DNA of 64,000 nucleotides, taken from positions 496,001 through 560,000 of the forward strand of contig NZ_QRGD01000003.1 in NCBI RefSeq assembly GCF_003449015.1. The letters run 5' to 3'. The translations under genes were made by a program, and so were the position numbers. Shown here in pieces: positions 27,222 to 36,618 of this stretch. The stretch's first letter is position 1. Every line of letters starts with the position of its first letter. Under the pieces are notes generated by a model. That model was not told the origin of the DNA, did no database searches, and was given only the letters and a program-made list of their open reading frames with translations. The stretch is from Aureibaculum luteum (GTDB taxonomy: Bacteria; Bacteroidota; Bacteroidia; Flavobacteriales; Flavobacteriaceae).

Positions 27222-29909
27222 ATGACTCGCAAATTCAACTACCTCGCCTACCTAGCACTTGCATTAATTTTACTTCAACAAACATCCGTTTTAGCACAGA
27301 AAATTGATAATTATAAATATACGAATCAGTATGACCTTATTGAAAATACTGTTAAGAATGAAAATAACTTTAACGGTTATACCAACTATTGGCATAATAA
27401 TTACAACAATGTATACCGATATGGAAACCTATATAAAATGGAGATTCCAGATATTGAAAAAACGATTTTACAAAGTAAAGTAGATATTGCAGAGGATTTT
27501 GGTATTCCAGGATTGGTAATGCAAGAAGGTTTTATAAGCAATCTAATATCAGATGAGTACATAACACTGAACGAACCTTCTCTTAAAAACTTAGAGGAAG
27601 CACTCGAGAAAAACATAAATGTTATTGTTTTTGTGAATCCTAATTCTGATGTAGGTGAAAAAGTTATGGCAAAATTGCCAAAGACAAATAATTGGACTAA
27701 CGAACTGACGAGTCATCAATTTAACGCAATTGATTTTGTTAAGATTAATGCTTTTTATCTTGAACTTAATCAGACAAAATTATTTGTTGTTAGTTCGAAA
27801 GATAAAACGACACGTAATAAATTTAAGACTCAAATTGACAACACTGAAATAGTTATTAAAAAATATGATTTTCATAAAGGTTGGTTTGGTGCGTTTACAC
27901 TACTCAATAGCGTAACTATTACAAAAGGACATCCTATAGAAGTGATAGGTACTGGAATGAATGAAGGTAACAGTTGGTTTGTTTTTGATGGTTATATGGA
28001 TTTTTTATCAAAAGATGAAATAGCCAAATGGGTAAAAAAAGTAGATTTACCTATCATCACTGATGTTGGTGCTTCTAATGTTTTTGGGGCTAAGGATTAT
28101 GAAGGGTTTCAAATACAACAAATGTATGATGCCGAATCATGGGTCAAATTTGCTAAGGAAAAAGAAGGCTATGTATTCCGACAAGTATACGATACACTCG
28201 CTGACCCCTATAAATATGACGGATACTTTGCCAACGAAGGCAATAAAGAACAGATTGACAATAAAAATGTGCCATTTGTTTTAAAAACAGGTGCATTAGA
28301 TAAAGGTGCCTTATCTAGCATGGTTTTATTCATAGAAAAAGGCGAAAAACTGAGTCAAAAATCTTTGTGGAATGCCATTCTCGATAGACGAGAAGTAGGT
28401 GTTTTAGAACAAGGTAAAATGATAGGACCAGCTACCTATAGAAATGCTCTACAAATGCTAGTGCTAGACAGAATTTTTCTCGAAAATTATTTTGGTGACC
28501 CTGTTAATGTAGTTGCCGAAGTAAAAGGCTATAATTTACAAGTAACAATTACAAATACTGCTAAAGTTCCGTTATCTGGAACTTTAGAAATAGCACTTCC
28601 CCCAGAAATAAAAATTGAGGGAAAATCTTCTGTTCAAATTAATCTTGACTCAAAAAGTTCAAAAACTCAATATTTTAACTTGGAACCAGAGGCAACAGCA
28701 ACGAATAATACGAACCCTATCGCTGTACATTATAAATATAATGGGAAAAAGAAAAGTACCTTAACCATGTTGGATTTACCTCCTGCCATTTCGGTTCACC
28801 GACTTCTATATAGTCATGCTCCAAAGGTCAGCTACCCTGTAACTATTCATAATTTTACCAATAAATCTTCTTTCCCTGTGAATATTGAAGTTGTAAATAT
28901 TAAAAATGAAAGGAAAGTTGTTTTTAAAACTTCCCAAATCTGCAATGCCACTATGGGCACTTTTAAAGACCTATTATTTGACTTGAAATTAAGAGCTGGA
29001 AATTATAAAGTAAAGGTATCTGCTTTAGGCCTTAATTACACATCACAATTGGGTGTTGGCAAAGCAAAAGGAAAACCTACTTTATCTGAAATTGATTTAA
29101 ACAATGATGGTGTAAATGAGTATCGCATGGAAAACGATAGCGTACAGGTTACATTACTTGCAACAGGAGCAAGAGTTATTGAATATATTATTAAAAGTAG
29201 AAACGATAATATTCTTTTTAAACTATGGCCTAAAAAAGCTATTGATGATAAACGGTCTTTTAGAAAAAGGGGATATTATCCATACGGTGGATTTGAAGAT
29301 TTTCTTGGTCAAGGGAGTATGGAAACCCACCAGGTATATAATTCTGAAATTATTAAAAAGGAAGGTGATTACGTACAAGTTAGAATGTGGACCGATTATT
29401 TTGGCAACCGCCTAGAAAAGACATTTACGCTTTACGGAAATTCTCCGTTACTGGAAATTAGGTTTGCATTAACTTTTATAAATCCCGAAGCTAATATGCT
29501 GGGTCCTCAACCCATACTTGAATTAGGAAAAAAACATTGGACAGAAGATGCATTTATGGTCCCTGAATTCGACGGCATCAATGAATATAGAATGAAGCCA
29601 GAAAAATACTATGGCCAGGCATTTGATGTAAAAGAAGGATGGAATGCAGGTTACGACACGGAAGAAGATATCACTTTTGTAGGTGCCTTTCCAGTTGATC
29701 AACCGTTATTTCTTCATATGTGGATGAACCATCCTAGAAATAGAGATGCACATCATTATTACACTGAATTTCAACCATGGCTACCTATCTTTCAAAAAAG
29801 CACGATGTATTTTTCGTATTATATTTGGGGAGCTGGAGGACCATGGGAAAATGGAGTTCAATCTTTAAGAGATCTTAATTTGATTAGCACAAGAAAAACG
29901 AAACTGTAA
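27222..29909 (+). CDS. Large secreted protein of a putative carbohydrate locus, unknown function
   Basis: The 895-residue protein has a signal peptide (LAYLALALILLQQTSVLAQ) and no lipobox. Residues about 27-420 are a mixed alpha/beta region I cannot name. Residues about 425-600 look like beta-sandwich domains (VTITNTAKVPLSGTLEIAL). At about residue 628 a DLNNDGVNEYRME segment resembles a calcium-binding DxNxDG loop. The last 260 residues read as a long beta-rich domain of galactose-mutarotase-like type (SVQVTLLATGARVIEYII, GGFEDFLGQGS, GAGGPWENG). It lies downstream of a LacI regulator and upstream of another secreted beta-rich protein. A role in polysaccharide binding or cleavage is inferred only from this context. 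Confidence 0.55.
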   Translation: MTRKFNYLAYLALALILLQQTSVLAQKIDNYKYTNQYDLIENTVKNENNFNGYTNYWHNNYNNVYRYGNLYKMEIPDIEKTILQSKVDIAEDFGIPGLVMQEGFISNLISDEYITLNEPSLKNLEEALEKNINVIVFVNPNSDVGEKVMAKLPKTNNWTNELTSHQFNAIDFVKINAFYLELNQTKLFVVSSKDKTTRNKFKTQIDNTEIVIKKYDFHKGWFGAFTLLNSVTITKGHPIEVIGTGMNEGNSWFVFDGYMDFLSKDEIAKWVKKVDLPIITDVGASNVFGAKDYEGFQIQQMYDAESWVKFAKEKEGYVFRQVYDTLADPYKYDGYFANEGNKEQIDNKNVPFVLKTGALDKGALSSMVLFIEKGEKLSQKSLWNAILDRREVGVLEQGKMIGPATYRNALQMLVLDRIFLENYFGDPVNVVAEVKGYNLQVTITNTAKVPLSGTLEIALPPEIKIEGKSSVQINLDSKSSKTQYFNLEPEATATNNTNPIAVHYKYNGKKKSTLTMLDLPPAISVHRLLYSHAPKVSYPVTIHNFTNKSSFPVNIEVVNIKNERKVVFKTSQICNATMGTFKDLLFDLKLRAGNYKVKVSALGLNYTSQLGVGKAKGKPTLSEIDLNNDGVNEYRMENDSVQVTLLATGARVIEYIIKSRNDNILFKLWPKKAIDDKRSFRKRGYYPYGGFEDFLGQGSMETHQVYNSEIIKKEGDYVQVRMWTDYFGNRLEKTFTLYGNSPLLEIRFALTFINPEANMLGPQPILELGKKHWTEDAFMVPEFDGINEYRMKPEKYYGQAFDVKEGWNAGYDTEEDITFVGAFPVDQPLFLHMWMNHPRNRDAHHYYTEFQPWLPIFQKSTMYFSYYIWGAGGPWENGVQSLRDLNLISTRKTKL

Positions 29910-30037
29910 AATAAACAATCTTCAACTATTAATTTTATCAATATAAAAGCCCATAATGGGTATTTAATTAAAACAAACCAACACCAATCAACCAACATAA
30001 ATAATTGAACACAATAGGTTGGCAAAAATTTAATCAG

Positions 30038-31861
30038 ATGAAAAAAAGTCCATTTTATATATTAATTACTTTATCTTTTATATGCTTTTTTACGATACCT
30101 AGTTATGGTAATAATGGTAAAACGGCGGACTTGGAAATTGAAAAACTTGAATTGGGTTATCCTAGCCCCGCTATTCCTTTTTATCATTTATTGGCAGATG
30201 TAAAATTGCCTAATGCCTCAATCATAGAAGTAGAAGTTATTGTAAATGGAAAAACACTACGTTTTACCGATTTACATAGATCAAAAGACATCATGAATAG
30301 AAATAGACCAGCTCTGACACATCGCCCGCCTTCTGGTTATGGTTTATCTCAAGATGGAACATTATATACGAATCCTCATATTGTGGGCTGGGTAAAATGG
30401 GAACCAGGAAAACAATATAAAATAACCATAAAAGTAAGAACTAAAAAAGATATTCACGCATCAAAAAAAGATGTAATTCTAACGAGTACTAAAACAATTA
30501 CAGCACCATCTGATGTTACAACTTTTGACAATAGTTGGAAAAACTACAAGTCAATCATTTTGTCTGAAACTGCCGGGCTAGACAGAAAAAATGAGCCTGT
30601 AGAAGTATTACTTCCATTTTATCCAGATGAAGCATTACATCTTAAACGTGAAATACGAGTGGTTTCCATTGACACCGAAACTCATGAGATAGAAGAAGTT
30701 CCAAGTCAGGTTTACGACATTAAAAAATTCTTAAAAGAAGATGATTTAGAACCAGATGCTGACGGAAAACCAACGCGAGAATCCCCAATTTGGTACGGTA
30801 CCATTACGGCACGTGTGGCCTTTTTAGCGAATGTTCCGGCTAAATCGAGCAAAGTGTTTTTGATTTATTATAACAACGAAAATGCTTTAACAAAAATGTA
30901 CGAAACTGATCTTAAAGTTCAAGGAGAAGCACCTGGACTTAGAATAGATAATGATATTTACACCATCGGTTTACACCCAGACTCAGGTCATTTAGATCAA
31001 ATAACTTTAAAAAGTAAGCCAAATTATCCATTATTCCACCGCATGGAAACGAATGGTGCTATACATTGGAACCCTGGCACATGGGCTCCTCCACGTCCTT
31101 GGACCCATACCGCAGATTGGAAGCCACCTAAGAATGTAAATTATATTTCTGGACCAATTATCTCAACAGCCGAAATGTGGGACAACTTAAGAGAATTGCC
31201 AGAGGTTGACGCTTCAGTTCGTTATCAGTTTTATCCTGGCTTGCCTTATTTTATTAGTTCAACTACCATGAGAATTAATAAAAGAATTGATGCTATTGCA
31301 CTTAGAAATGGCGAAATTGTATTTAAGCGAGAGCAGATGACCCATGCAGCATGGTACGATGTGATTAGCGACAGTGTTATTGTTTATAATGTTAAAGACA
31401 TGCCAGATCTTACAGATATAAATATGGAAGCTGACACACCATGGATTACCTTTTATAATGAAGAAACTGGAATTGGTTTTAGTGGCATACAATTAAATTA
31501 TTCAAATGCCGGATTAGAATCGAGACCTCGATTGCTCAATCCTTATATGTATATTACTGGCGGACCTTGGATTTATTGGGCTCGTGCATTATCCTTAAGT
31601 TTTTTATCATCAAATATGCAACAAGTAATCCCCGTTTTAGAAGGAAACTTCTTTGCCGAGAAATGGGCATATCTTACCTATGAAATTGAAAAAGGAGATA
31701 AACCCTATAGTCCAGTTTTATACTGGCAGAAAAGATTAAAGAATCCATTAAGAATTCGTTTAGTTGAGGAGGTAGATGACCGCGTTTCTAGAACGGTCAA
31801 TGAAATTTTTATTGATGATGGAAAAAGTGGATGGGAGAATAGAAAAACAGGTAAACATTAA
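30038..31861 (+). CDS. Large secreted beta-rich protein of the same locus, unknown function
   Basis: I start this gene at the ATG at 30038 (607 residues), because it gives a clean signal peptide (KKSPFYILITLSFICFFTIPSYG). The open frame continues upstream only to a TTG at 30005. Residues about 25-170 look like Ig/fibronectin-like strands (IEVEVIVNGKTLRF). Residues about 300-600 form a long beta-rich domain rich in Trp and Pro (WNPGTWAPPRPWTHTADW), ending in YMYITGGPWIYWARAL. The GGPW pattern near the end recurs in the preceding 895-residue protein, so both may carry a related sandwich domain. I cannot assign it to a lyase or hydrolase family. Confidence 0.55.
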   Translation: MKKSPFYILITLSFICFFTIPSYGNNGKTADLEIEKLELGYPSPAIPFYHLLADVKLPNASIIEVEVIVNGKTLRFTDLHRSKDIMNRNRPALTHRPPSGYGLSQDGTLYTNPHIVGWVKWEPGKQYKITIKVRTKKDIHASKKDVILTSTKTITAPSDVTTFDNSWKNYKSIILSETAGLDRKNEPVEVLLPFYPDEALHLKREIRVVSIDTETHEIEEVPSQVYDIKKFLKEDDLEPDADGKPTRESPIWYGTITARVAFLANVPAKSSKVFLIYYNNENALTKMYETDLKVQGEAPGLRIDNDIYTIGLHPDSGHLDQITLKSKPNYPLFHRMETNGAIHWNPGTWAPPRPWTHTADWKPPKNVNYISGPIISTAEMWDNLRELPEVDASVRYQFYPGLPYFISSTTMRINKRIDAIALRNGEIVFKREQMTHAAWYDVISDSVIVYNVKDMPDLTDINMEADTPWITFYNEETGIGFSGIQLNYSNAGLESRPRLLNPYMYITGGPWIYWARALSLSFLSSNMQQVIPVLEGNFFAEKWAYLTYEIEKGDKPYSPVLYWQKRLKNPLRIRLVEEVDDRVSRTVNEIFIDDGKSGWENRKTGKH

Positions 31862-31872
31862 TAAAACAAAAT

Positions 31873-31965
31873 CTTAACATATAAAACAAGCATGTTAAGA
31901 GTATAGTCACGGAAGGGAATGATGAATAGCGAAAAGTCTCGACGCTTCGGGATGCCCCTTAAACA
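31873..31965. repeat. Hairpin followed by a degenerate intergenic palindrome
   Basis: CTTAACAT (31873-31880) and ATGTTAAG (31892-31899) form a perfect 8-bp inverted repeat. It is followed by a stretch containing TCTCGACGCTTCGGGA, which is partly self-complementary and unlike the surrounding AT-rich sequence. No T run follows, so it is not a simple terminator. It may be a worn copy of a dispersed repeat. Confidence 0.4.
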
Positions 31966-31979
31966 ATAAATGTAAACTC

Positions 31980-32675
31980 ATGAAATATCTATTGATTTTA
32001 GCTCTACTGTTCTGCTTGTCTTGTTCTTCACAAACCAAAACTTATCTCGTCAAGAAAACAGATAATGCTATTATAGTTACTGGAAATGGATCTGATAAGG
32101 CTTGGGAAGACGCCAATATTTTAACCGCATTTTTATACCCATGGCAATCTAAGAACCTACCTGCTACAGCATTTAAAGCTTTGTGGTCAGATACCCATTT
32201 GTATTTTCTGTACCTTGTAGAGGATAGCGAAATCATCACACCCGAAAGAGGTCTTGGAGAACTTGATGCTGTTAAATCAGATAGAGTTGAGATATTCTTT
32301 AAGGCAGCCGATGAAACTAAACCCTATTTTTCTTTAGAAATGGATGCTCTAGGAAGGTGTCTTGATTCTGACGCACAGTTTTTTAAAAATAATATTGATA
32401 TCGATTGGAATTGGCCAAAAGATGATTTCGTTTTAAAAGCATCTCAAAATGAAGAAGGTTATACAGTAGAAGGGTCTATAAGTTTGGCTTCGCTTAGGAA
32501 GTTAGGTATTTATCAAGACGATGAAATTTTAAATGCTGGATTATACAGAGGCGAATATTATAGTAAAGAAGATGGTAAAACTGGAATAAAATGGATTAGT
32601 TGGGTAATAGCTAACCCTGATAAACCTAACTTTCATGTTCCTAATTCTTTTGGGATTCTTAAATTAGAAAAGTAA
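31980..32675 (+). CDS. CBM9-like carbohydrate-binding lipoprotein
   Basis: The 231-residue protein has a lipoprotein signal (LILALLFCLSC) and a single domain of the carbohydrate-binding family 9 type. The features are an early DKAWEDANILTAF strand pair, FKALWSDTHLYFLYLVEDSEI, SDRVEIFF, and a late EGYTVEGSISLASLRKLG segment. Family members bind sugar chain ends through aromatic residues, and several Trp and Tyr are present here. There is no catalytic domain. As a surface lipoprotein downstream of two secreted proteins and a LacI regulator, it probably captures or holds a glycan at the cell. Confidence 0.78.
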   Translation: MKYLLILALLFCLSCSSQTKTYLVKKTDNAIIVTGNGSDKAWEDANILTAFLYPWQSKNLPATAFKALWSDTHLYFLYLVEDSEIITPERGLGELDAVKSDRVEIFFKAADETKPYFSLEMDALGRCLDSDAQFFKNNIDIDWNWPKDDFVLKASQNEEGYTVEGSISLASLRKLGIYQDDEILNAGLYRGEYYSKEDGKTGIKWISWVIANPDKPNFHVPNSFGILKLEK

Positions 32676-32751
32676 ATATAACTTTGTAAAAACTAATTAG
32701 TTCAAATGTTACAATAACAGAAATTTTTAACGAAAGACGTCTATTGATAAT

Positions 32752-32791
32752 TTAAGTCCAAATAAATCTCTTTTCGATTTAATGGACTTAA
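32752..32791. repeat. Long perfect-armed hairpin
   Basis: TTAAGTCCA pairs with TGGACTTAA, and inside them TAAATC pairs with GATTTA around loop TCTTTTC, with a small 2x1 internal loop. That makes 15 paired bases. No T run follows on either strand, so it is not a standard terminator. Confidence 0.55.
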
Positions 32792-32916
32792 GTTGACAAG
32801 ATGAGGAACATTTATTTTATGATAAAAGTTGAAATTTAATAGTTTACTACCTTTTAATAGATGGACAAAAAGGATTAAATATTATTTGTTATTTTTTAGA
32901 GGCAAAGGAAGTAATA

Positions 32917-33027
32917 ATGTCCAATAAAATTGAATATGAATCCCTTATTAATAGGGTATTTCACTTAAACAAGAATAGTAAACTCGAGGGTGTTTTTGAA
33001 CTAACTGAACCAAAACTGATTAATTAG
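32917..33027 (+). CDS. Possible small ORF (36 residues), doubtful
   Basis: ATG to TAG encodes a 36-residue product, MSNKIEYESLINRVFHL and onwards. An AAAGGAAG stretch lies a few bases upstream of the ATG, which is unusually Shine-Dalgarno-like for this genome. The product has no membrane segment or motif I recognise. It could be a real small gene, the remnant of a longer one, or chance. Confidence 0.25.
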   Translation: MSNKIEYESLINRVFHLNKNSKLEGVFELTEPKLIN

Positions 33028-33142
33028 GAATTTATGATTCAGGTGTTGCCTAAATTCTTTATTTTAAGAAATAAAATTAGAGTAATAGTGATTCAAAAAG
33101 CATGATCAAAATAAATAAAATGTCACAAAAACTTATAAAAAC

Positions 33143-33181
33143 AAAAAAACGCCTAATAATCAATAGATTAAAAGACGTTTT
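33143..33181 (-). terminator. Terminator of tRNA-Gln
   Basis: On the minus strand an interrupted stem starting AAAACGTC and ending GGCGTTTT is followed by T residues, directly downstream of the tRNA. Confidence 0.7.
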
Positions 33182-33183
33182 GG

Positions 33184-33255
33184 TTGTCCCACAAGGACTC
33201 GAACCTTGAATGTCGGTACCAAAAACCGGTGTGTTACCAATTACACCATGGGACA
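33184..33255 (-). tRNA. tRNA-Gln (TTG)
   Basis: The acceptor stem TGTCCCA/TGGGACA, D stem GTGT/ACAC, anticodon loop TTTTGGT (anticodon TTG) and T arm CAAGG-TTCGAGT-CCTTG fold cleanly. The discriminator A is at 33184. CCA is encoded (33181-33183 on the plus strand read TGG). The outermost anticodon-stem pair (27-43) is a C-A mismatch; the other four pairs are standard. Confidence 0.95.
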
Positions 33256-33505
33256 AAATTCTATTTGCTTCTTTAAAAGCAGGTGCAAATTTAAACCAAA
33301 CTTTTAAATTGACAAGTTTTTTTTAAGAAATTTTGCATCAAAAATTCTTTACTTCTATATACGATGTATAACGTCTAGATTCAAATACTAAAACAAACAT
33401 GCCTTTTTAACATATTTTTAATATCAATTCTTTCTTAACATCAGTCCATCTCAAAAGAATATCAATAATAATTTAGTAAATTCGCCCACAAATAACTAAT
33501 CATAG

Positions 33506-36500
33506 ATGATGTCTTTCAATTATAAAAAGTGGAATAATATTTTAGGCTGGGTAACATTTGCAATAGCATTATTAACTTACACACTTACTTTAGAACCAAC
33601 AGTTAGTTATTGGGATGTTGGTGAATATATCTCTACCGCTGTAAAATTAGAAGTTGGACACCCTCCTGGAGCACCCTTATTTCAAATGCTTGGTGCATTT
33701 TTTGCAATGTTTACCACAGATCCTGAAAATATAGCGATGATGTCTAACTTTATGTCCGCGTTGTCTAGTGCTTTTACCATTCTCTTTTTATTCTGGACCA
33801 TCACTATTTTATCTAAAAAAATTATTTTAAATAATAATAATAATAATAATACGATTAACCAAAGTAATGCCATAGCTATTTTAGGTAGCGGTCTGGTTGG
33901 TGCTTTAGCCTATACATTTTCTGATAGCTTTTGGTTTAGTGCAGTTGAAGCAGAAGTTTATGCCATGTCTTCATTTTTAATGGCTCTATTATTTTGGTTA
34001 GGTTTACGATGGGAAGCAGAAATGGATAAACCTAGAGGTCACAAATGGCTGCTTATTATTGCATTTGTAGTAGGTTTATCATTTGGCGTACACATACTTT
34101 CATTATTGGTAATTCCTTCTATTGTATTTATCTATTTTTATAAAAGGTATGAAAATATTACCTCTAAAAAATTCATTATTGCCAATATAGTTTCCATTCT
34201 CGTACTGGCATTTGTATTTAAATTTTTATTCCCATATACCTTAGCATTTTTTAGTGCCTCAGAACTGTTTTTTGTAAACAGTATGGGAATGCCTTTTAAT
34301 TCAGGAAGTATAATTGCAGGACTCATTGTTATTGCCGTATTTTATTTTGCAATTCGTCATACGCGAAAGAAAAATTTGATACACGCTAACCTCATCATTT
34401 TATGCTTACTCTTTATTATGATTGGTTTTTCTTCATGGGTAATGCTACCAATTCGTGCCAACGCAAACACAACTATTAACGAAAACAATCCATCAAGTGC
34501 TAGAGAATTACTAGCCTATTATAACCGTGAACAATATGGTGATGCTAGTATTTTTTACGATTCTTATTATTCTGAAACGCGTCAACAAGATCCAAATGAT
34601 CCTTATCGTGATGATAAACCAAAGTATGAAAAGGATGAAAAAGCCGGTAAATATGTAATTGTAAACCATTACAAAGACGCCCGCCCAAATTATACTGATA
34701 AAAACAAAGGTTTTATTCCACGTATGGTTGATCCAAATCCTGGAGTTGTTGCTAATTACAAAGCGATTGCAGGCATACCAGCCAACAGTAAACGAAGACC
34801 TACTTTTGGTGAGAATTTAGGTTTTATGATTGACTTTCAATTTGGCTATATGTACGGCAGGTATTTTATGTGGAACTTTGCTGGTAGGCAAGATGACATT
34901 CAAGGAAATCTAGACAATCATGGAAATTGGCTAAGTGGCGTTACTTTTATTGACGAAATGCGACTGGGTTCTCAGCGTAATTTACCAGCAGAAGTTAAAG
35001 AAAATAAAGGTAGAAACACCTATTACTTTTTTCCTTTAATTTTAGGTCTAATCGGACTCCTATTTCATATTAAATATGATAAAAAGAATTTCTATATCCT
35101 ATTTTTGTTTTTTGCATTTACAGGACTGGCAATTATATTTTACACCAACCCTAAGCCTTTTGAACCGCGTGAACGTGATTATGCTGTTGTAGGTTCTTTT
35201 TATGTTTTTGCTATGTGGATAGGTTTTGGCGTACTCGCCATTTACCAGCAATTTAAAGACAAAATAAATCCGAAAACACTGGCAATTGCCACATCCGCTA
35301 TTTGCTTATTAGCTGTTCCTACTTTAATGGCATCGCAAAACTGGGACGACCACGACCGTTCAGGTAGATATGCTACTAGAAACAACGCAAAAGCTTATTT
35401 AGATTCGGCTCAAGAAAATGCAATTATGTTTACTATTGGTGATAATGATACCTTCCCACTATGGTATATGCAAGAAGTTGAAAATTACAGAACAGACATT
35501 AAATTAGTAAATACCAGTTTATTTGCAACCGATTGGTATATCGATCAACAAAAAAGAAAAACATATTTGGCTGATCCGATTCCTGGACAATTGGTTCATG
35601 ACGATTATAAAACTGGCTCTTTAGATGTAGCATATCATATTGCTAATCCTGCCTTTAAAGATACCGCTATGGATATTAGGGCTTTTATGAATTGGATAGC
35701 CAGTAAAGATTCTAGAACCTATTTAGATTTAGATGAAGATGGTATACCTGAAAAATACTATCCCACTAATAAAATCAGGATTCCAATTGACAAAGCAGCA
35801 GTACTTAGAAACAATATTGTACCCCAAAAAGATGCAGATAAAATAGCACCTTATATAGATATTGAAGTTGACAAGCTAGGTTTACAGAAACATCGTATTC
35901 TAATGTTAGATATTTTGGCTCATAACGATTGGACTAGACCTATTTATTTCACCGGTGGTGCCAATGCTGATGACGAATATATTTGGCTTAAAGATTATCT
36001 TCAATTAGATGGATTGGCTTATAAATTCGTTCCAATATTAACACCAAGTAAAAGCTCTAACGGACGTCCAAAAAGTGTTTTAGACCTAGGTAGAATAGAT
36101 ACCGAAACCATGTACAACAATGTAAAAAAATGGGATTGGAGAAACAGCAATGGTGATATTTACGTAGATGTAGAAACACGTAAAAATGGCATTACCTTTA
36201 GAAATAGTTTAATACGATTGGCAGAAGCCTTTATTAAAGAAGGTAATAAAGAAAAAGCAGAAGAAATATTAGACCTTTCTATTGAAAAAATGCCTATAAA
36301 ACGATATGGTCATTTTGGACTTGTATTAGGTTACCCAGATGCTTATTACCAAATTGGCAATAAAGAAAAAGCTAAAAATGTTGCCAATACCTTAGTTGAT
36401 ATTTTTCAAGATAGAATTGAATTTTATAGTGGGTTAGACAATTATGGTGTCTCACAACATTATGATGATATTGAAGGTACGTTAATGATGTATAACAACA

Positions 36501-36598
36501 TCGTTGCTACCGTTGATGAAAATGACAAGGAATTTGCTGAGGAACTTAAAAAAGGATATATTGCTTCAATACGCTCTTTAGAAGGTGTTATTGAGTAA
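33506..36598 (+). CDS. DUF2723 family membrane protein (putative GT-C/PMT-like glycosyltransferase)
   Basis: The 1030-residue protein has many hydrophobic segments in its first 320 residues and again near 510-620. It opens with the DUF2723 hallmark YWDVGEYISTAVKLEVGHPPGAPLF, whose acidic residue in the first outer loop resembles the catalytic Asp/Glu of PMT-type GT-C enzymes. FEPRERDYAVVGSFYVF is another typical block. The soluble C-terminal part (about 640-1030) has TPR-like helices (NKEKAEEILDLSIEKMP). Protein glycosylation in the envelope is plausible but unproved. A run of seven Asn codons (AAT)7 lies at 33830-33850 in a loop. The start may be either of two adjacent ATGs. Confidence 0.85.
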   Translation: MMSFNYKKWNNILGWVTFAIALLTYTLTLEPTVSYWDVGEYISTAVKLEVGHPPGAPLFQMLGAFFAMFTTDPENIAMMSNFMSALSSAFTILFLFWTITILSKKIILNNNNNNNTINQSNAIAILGSGLVGALAYTFSDSFWFSAVEAEVYAMSSFLMALLFWLGLRWEAEMDKPRGHKWLLIIAFVVGLSFGVHILSLLVIPSIVFIYFYKRYENITSKKFIIANIVSILVLAFVFKFLFPYTLAFFSASELFFVNSMGMPFNSGSIIAGLIVIAVFYFAIRHTRKKNLIHANLIILCLLFIMIGFSSWVMLPIRANANTTINENNPSSARELLAYYNREQYGDASIFYDSYYSETRQQDPNDPYRDDKPKYEKDEKAGKYVIVNHYKDARPNYTDKNKGFIPRMVDPNPGVVANYKAIAGIPANSKRRPTFGENLGFMIDFQFGYMYGRYFMWNFAGRQDDIQGNLDNHGNWLSGVTFIDEMRLGSQRNLPAEVKENKGRNTYYFFPLILGLIGLLFHIKYDKKNFYILFLFFAFTGLAIIFYTNPKPFEPRERDYAVVGSFYVFAMWIGFGVLAIYQQFKDKINPKTLAIATSAICLLAVPTLMASQNWDDHDRSGRYATRNNAKAYLDSAQENAIMFTIGDNDTFPLWYMQEVENYRTDIKLVNTSLFATDWYIDQQKRKTYLADPIPGQLVHDDYKTGSLDVAYHIANPAFKDTAMDIRAFMNWIASKDSRTYLDLDEDGIPEKYYPTNKIRIPIDKAAVLRNNIVPQKDADKIAPYIDIEVDKLGLQKHRILMLDILAHNDWTRPIYFTGGANADDEYIWLKDYLQLDGLAYKFVPILTPSKSSNGRPKSVLDLGRIDTETMYNNVKKWDWRNSNGDIYVDVETRKNGITFRNSLIRLAEAFIKEGNKEKAEEILDLSIEKMPIKRYGHFGLVLGYPDAYYQIGNKEKAKNVANTLVDIFQDRIEFYSGLDNYGVSQHYDDIEGTLMMYNNIVATVDENDKEFAEELKKGYIASIRSLEGVIE

Positions 36599-36618
36599 TT
36601 GTTAGCGTTTAACAGTAT

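Larger units (their letters stand above)
32676..33180. other. Gene-poor region of about 500 bases
   Basis: No convincing protein gene fills this stretch between the CBM9-like gene and tRNA-Gln. It contains a strong hairpin (32752-32791), a 36-codon ORF (32917-33027) of doubtful coding value, and the terminator of the tRNA at its right end. Base composition is as AT-rich as the neighbours. It may be a decayed gene or hold an RNA. Confidence 0.5.

Noticed and set aside
29116-29415. 99-codon alternative frame inside the 895-residue gene
   Set aside because: It overlaps the main frame on the same strand and has no signal, start context or motif.
30005-30037. TTG start extending the 607-residue secreted protein
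   Set aside because: The ATG at 30038 directly starts a good signal peptide. The extension would put polar residues in front of it.
27222-32675. Standard Sus-type polysaccharide utilisation locus
   Set aside because: No SusC-like TonB receptor or SusD-like lipoprotein is present in or near the locus.
33184-33505. Prophage or integrative element at tRNA-Gln
   Set aside because: No integrase, phage gene or duplicated tRNA end is visible on either side, and the next gene is an ordinary DUF2723 protein.
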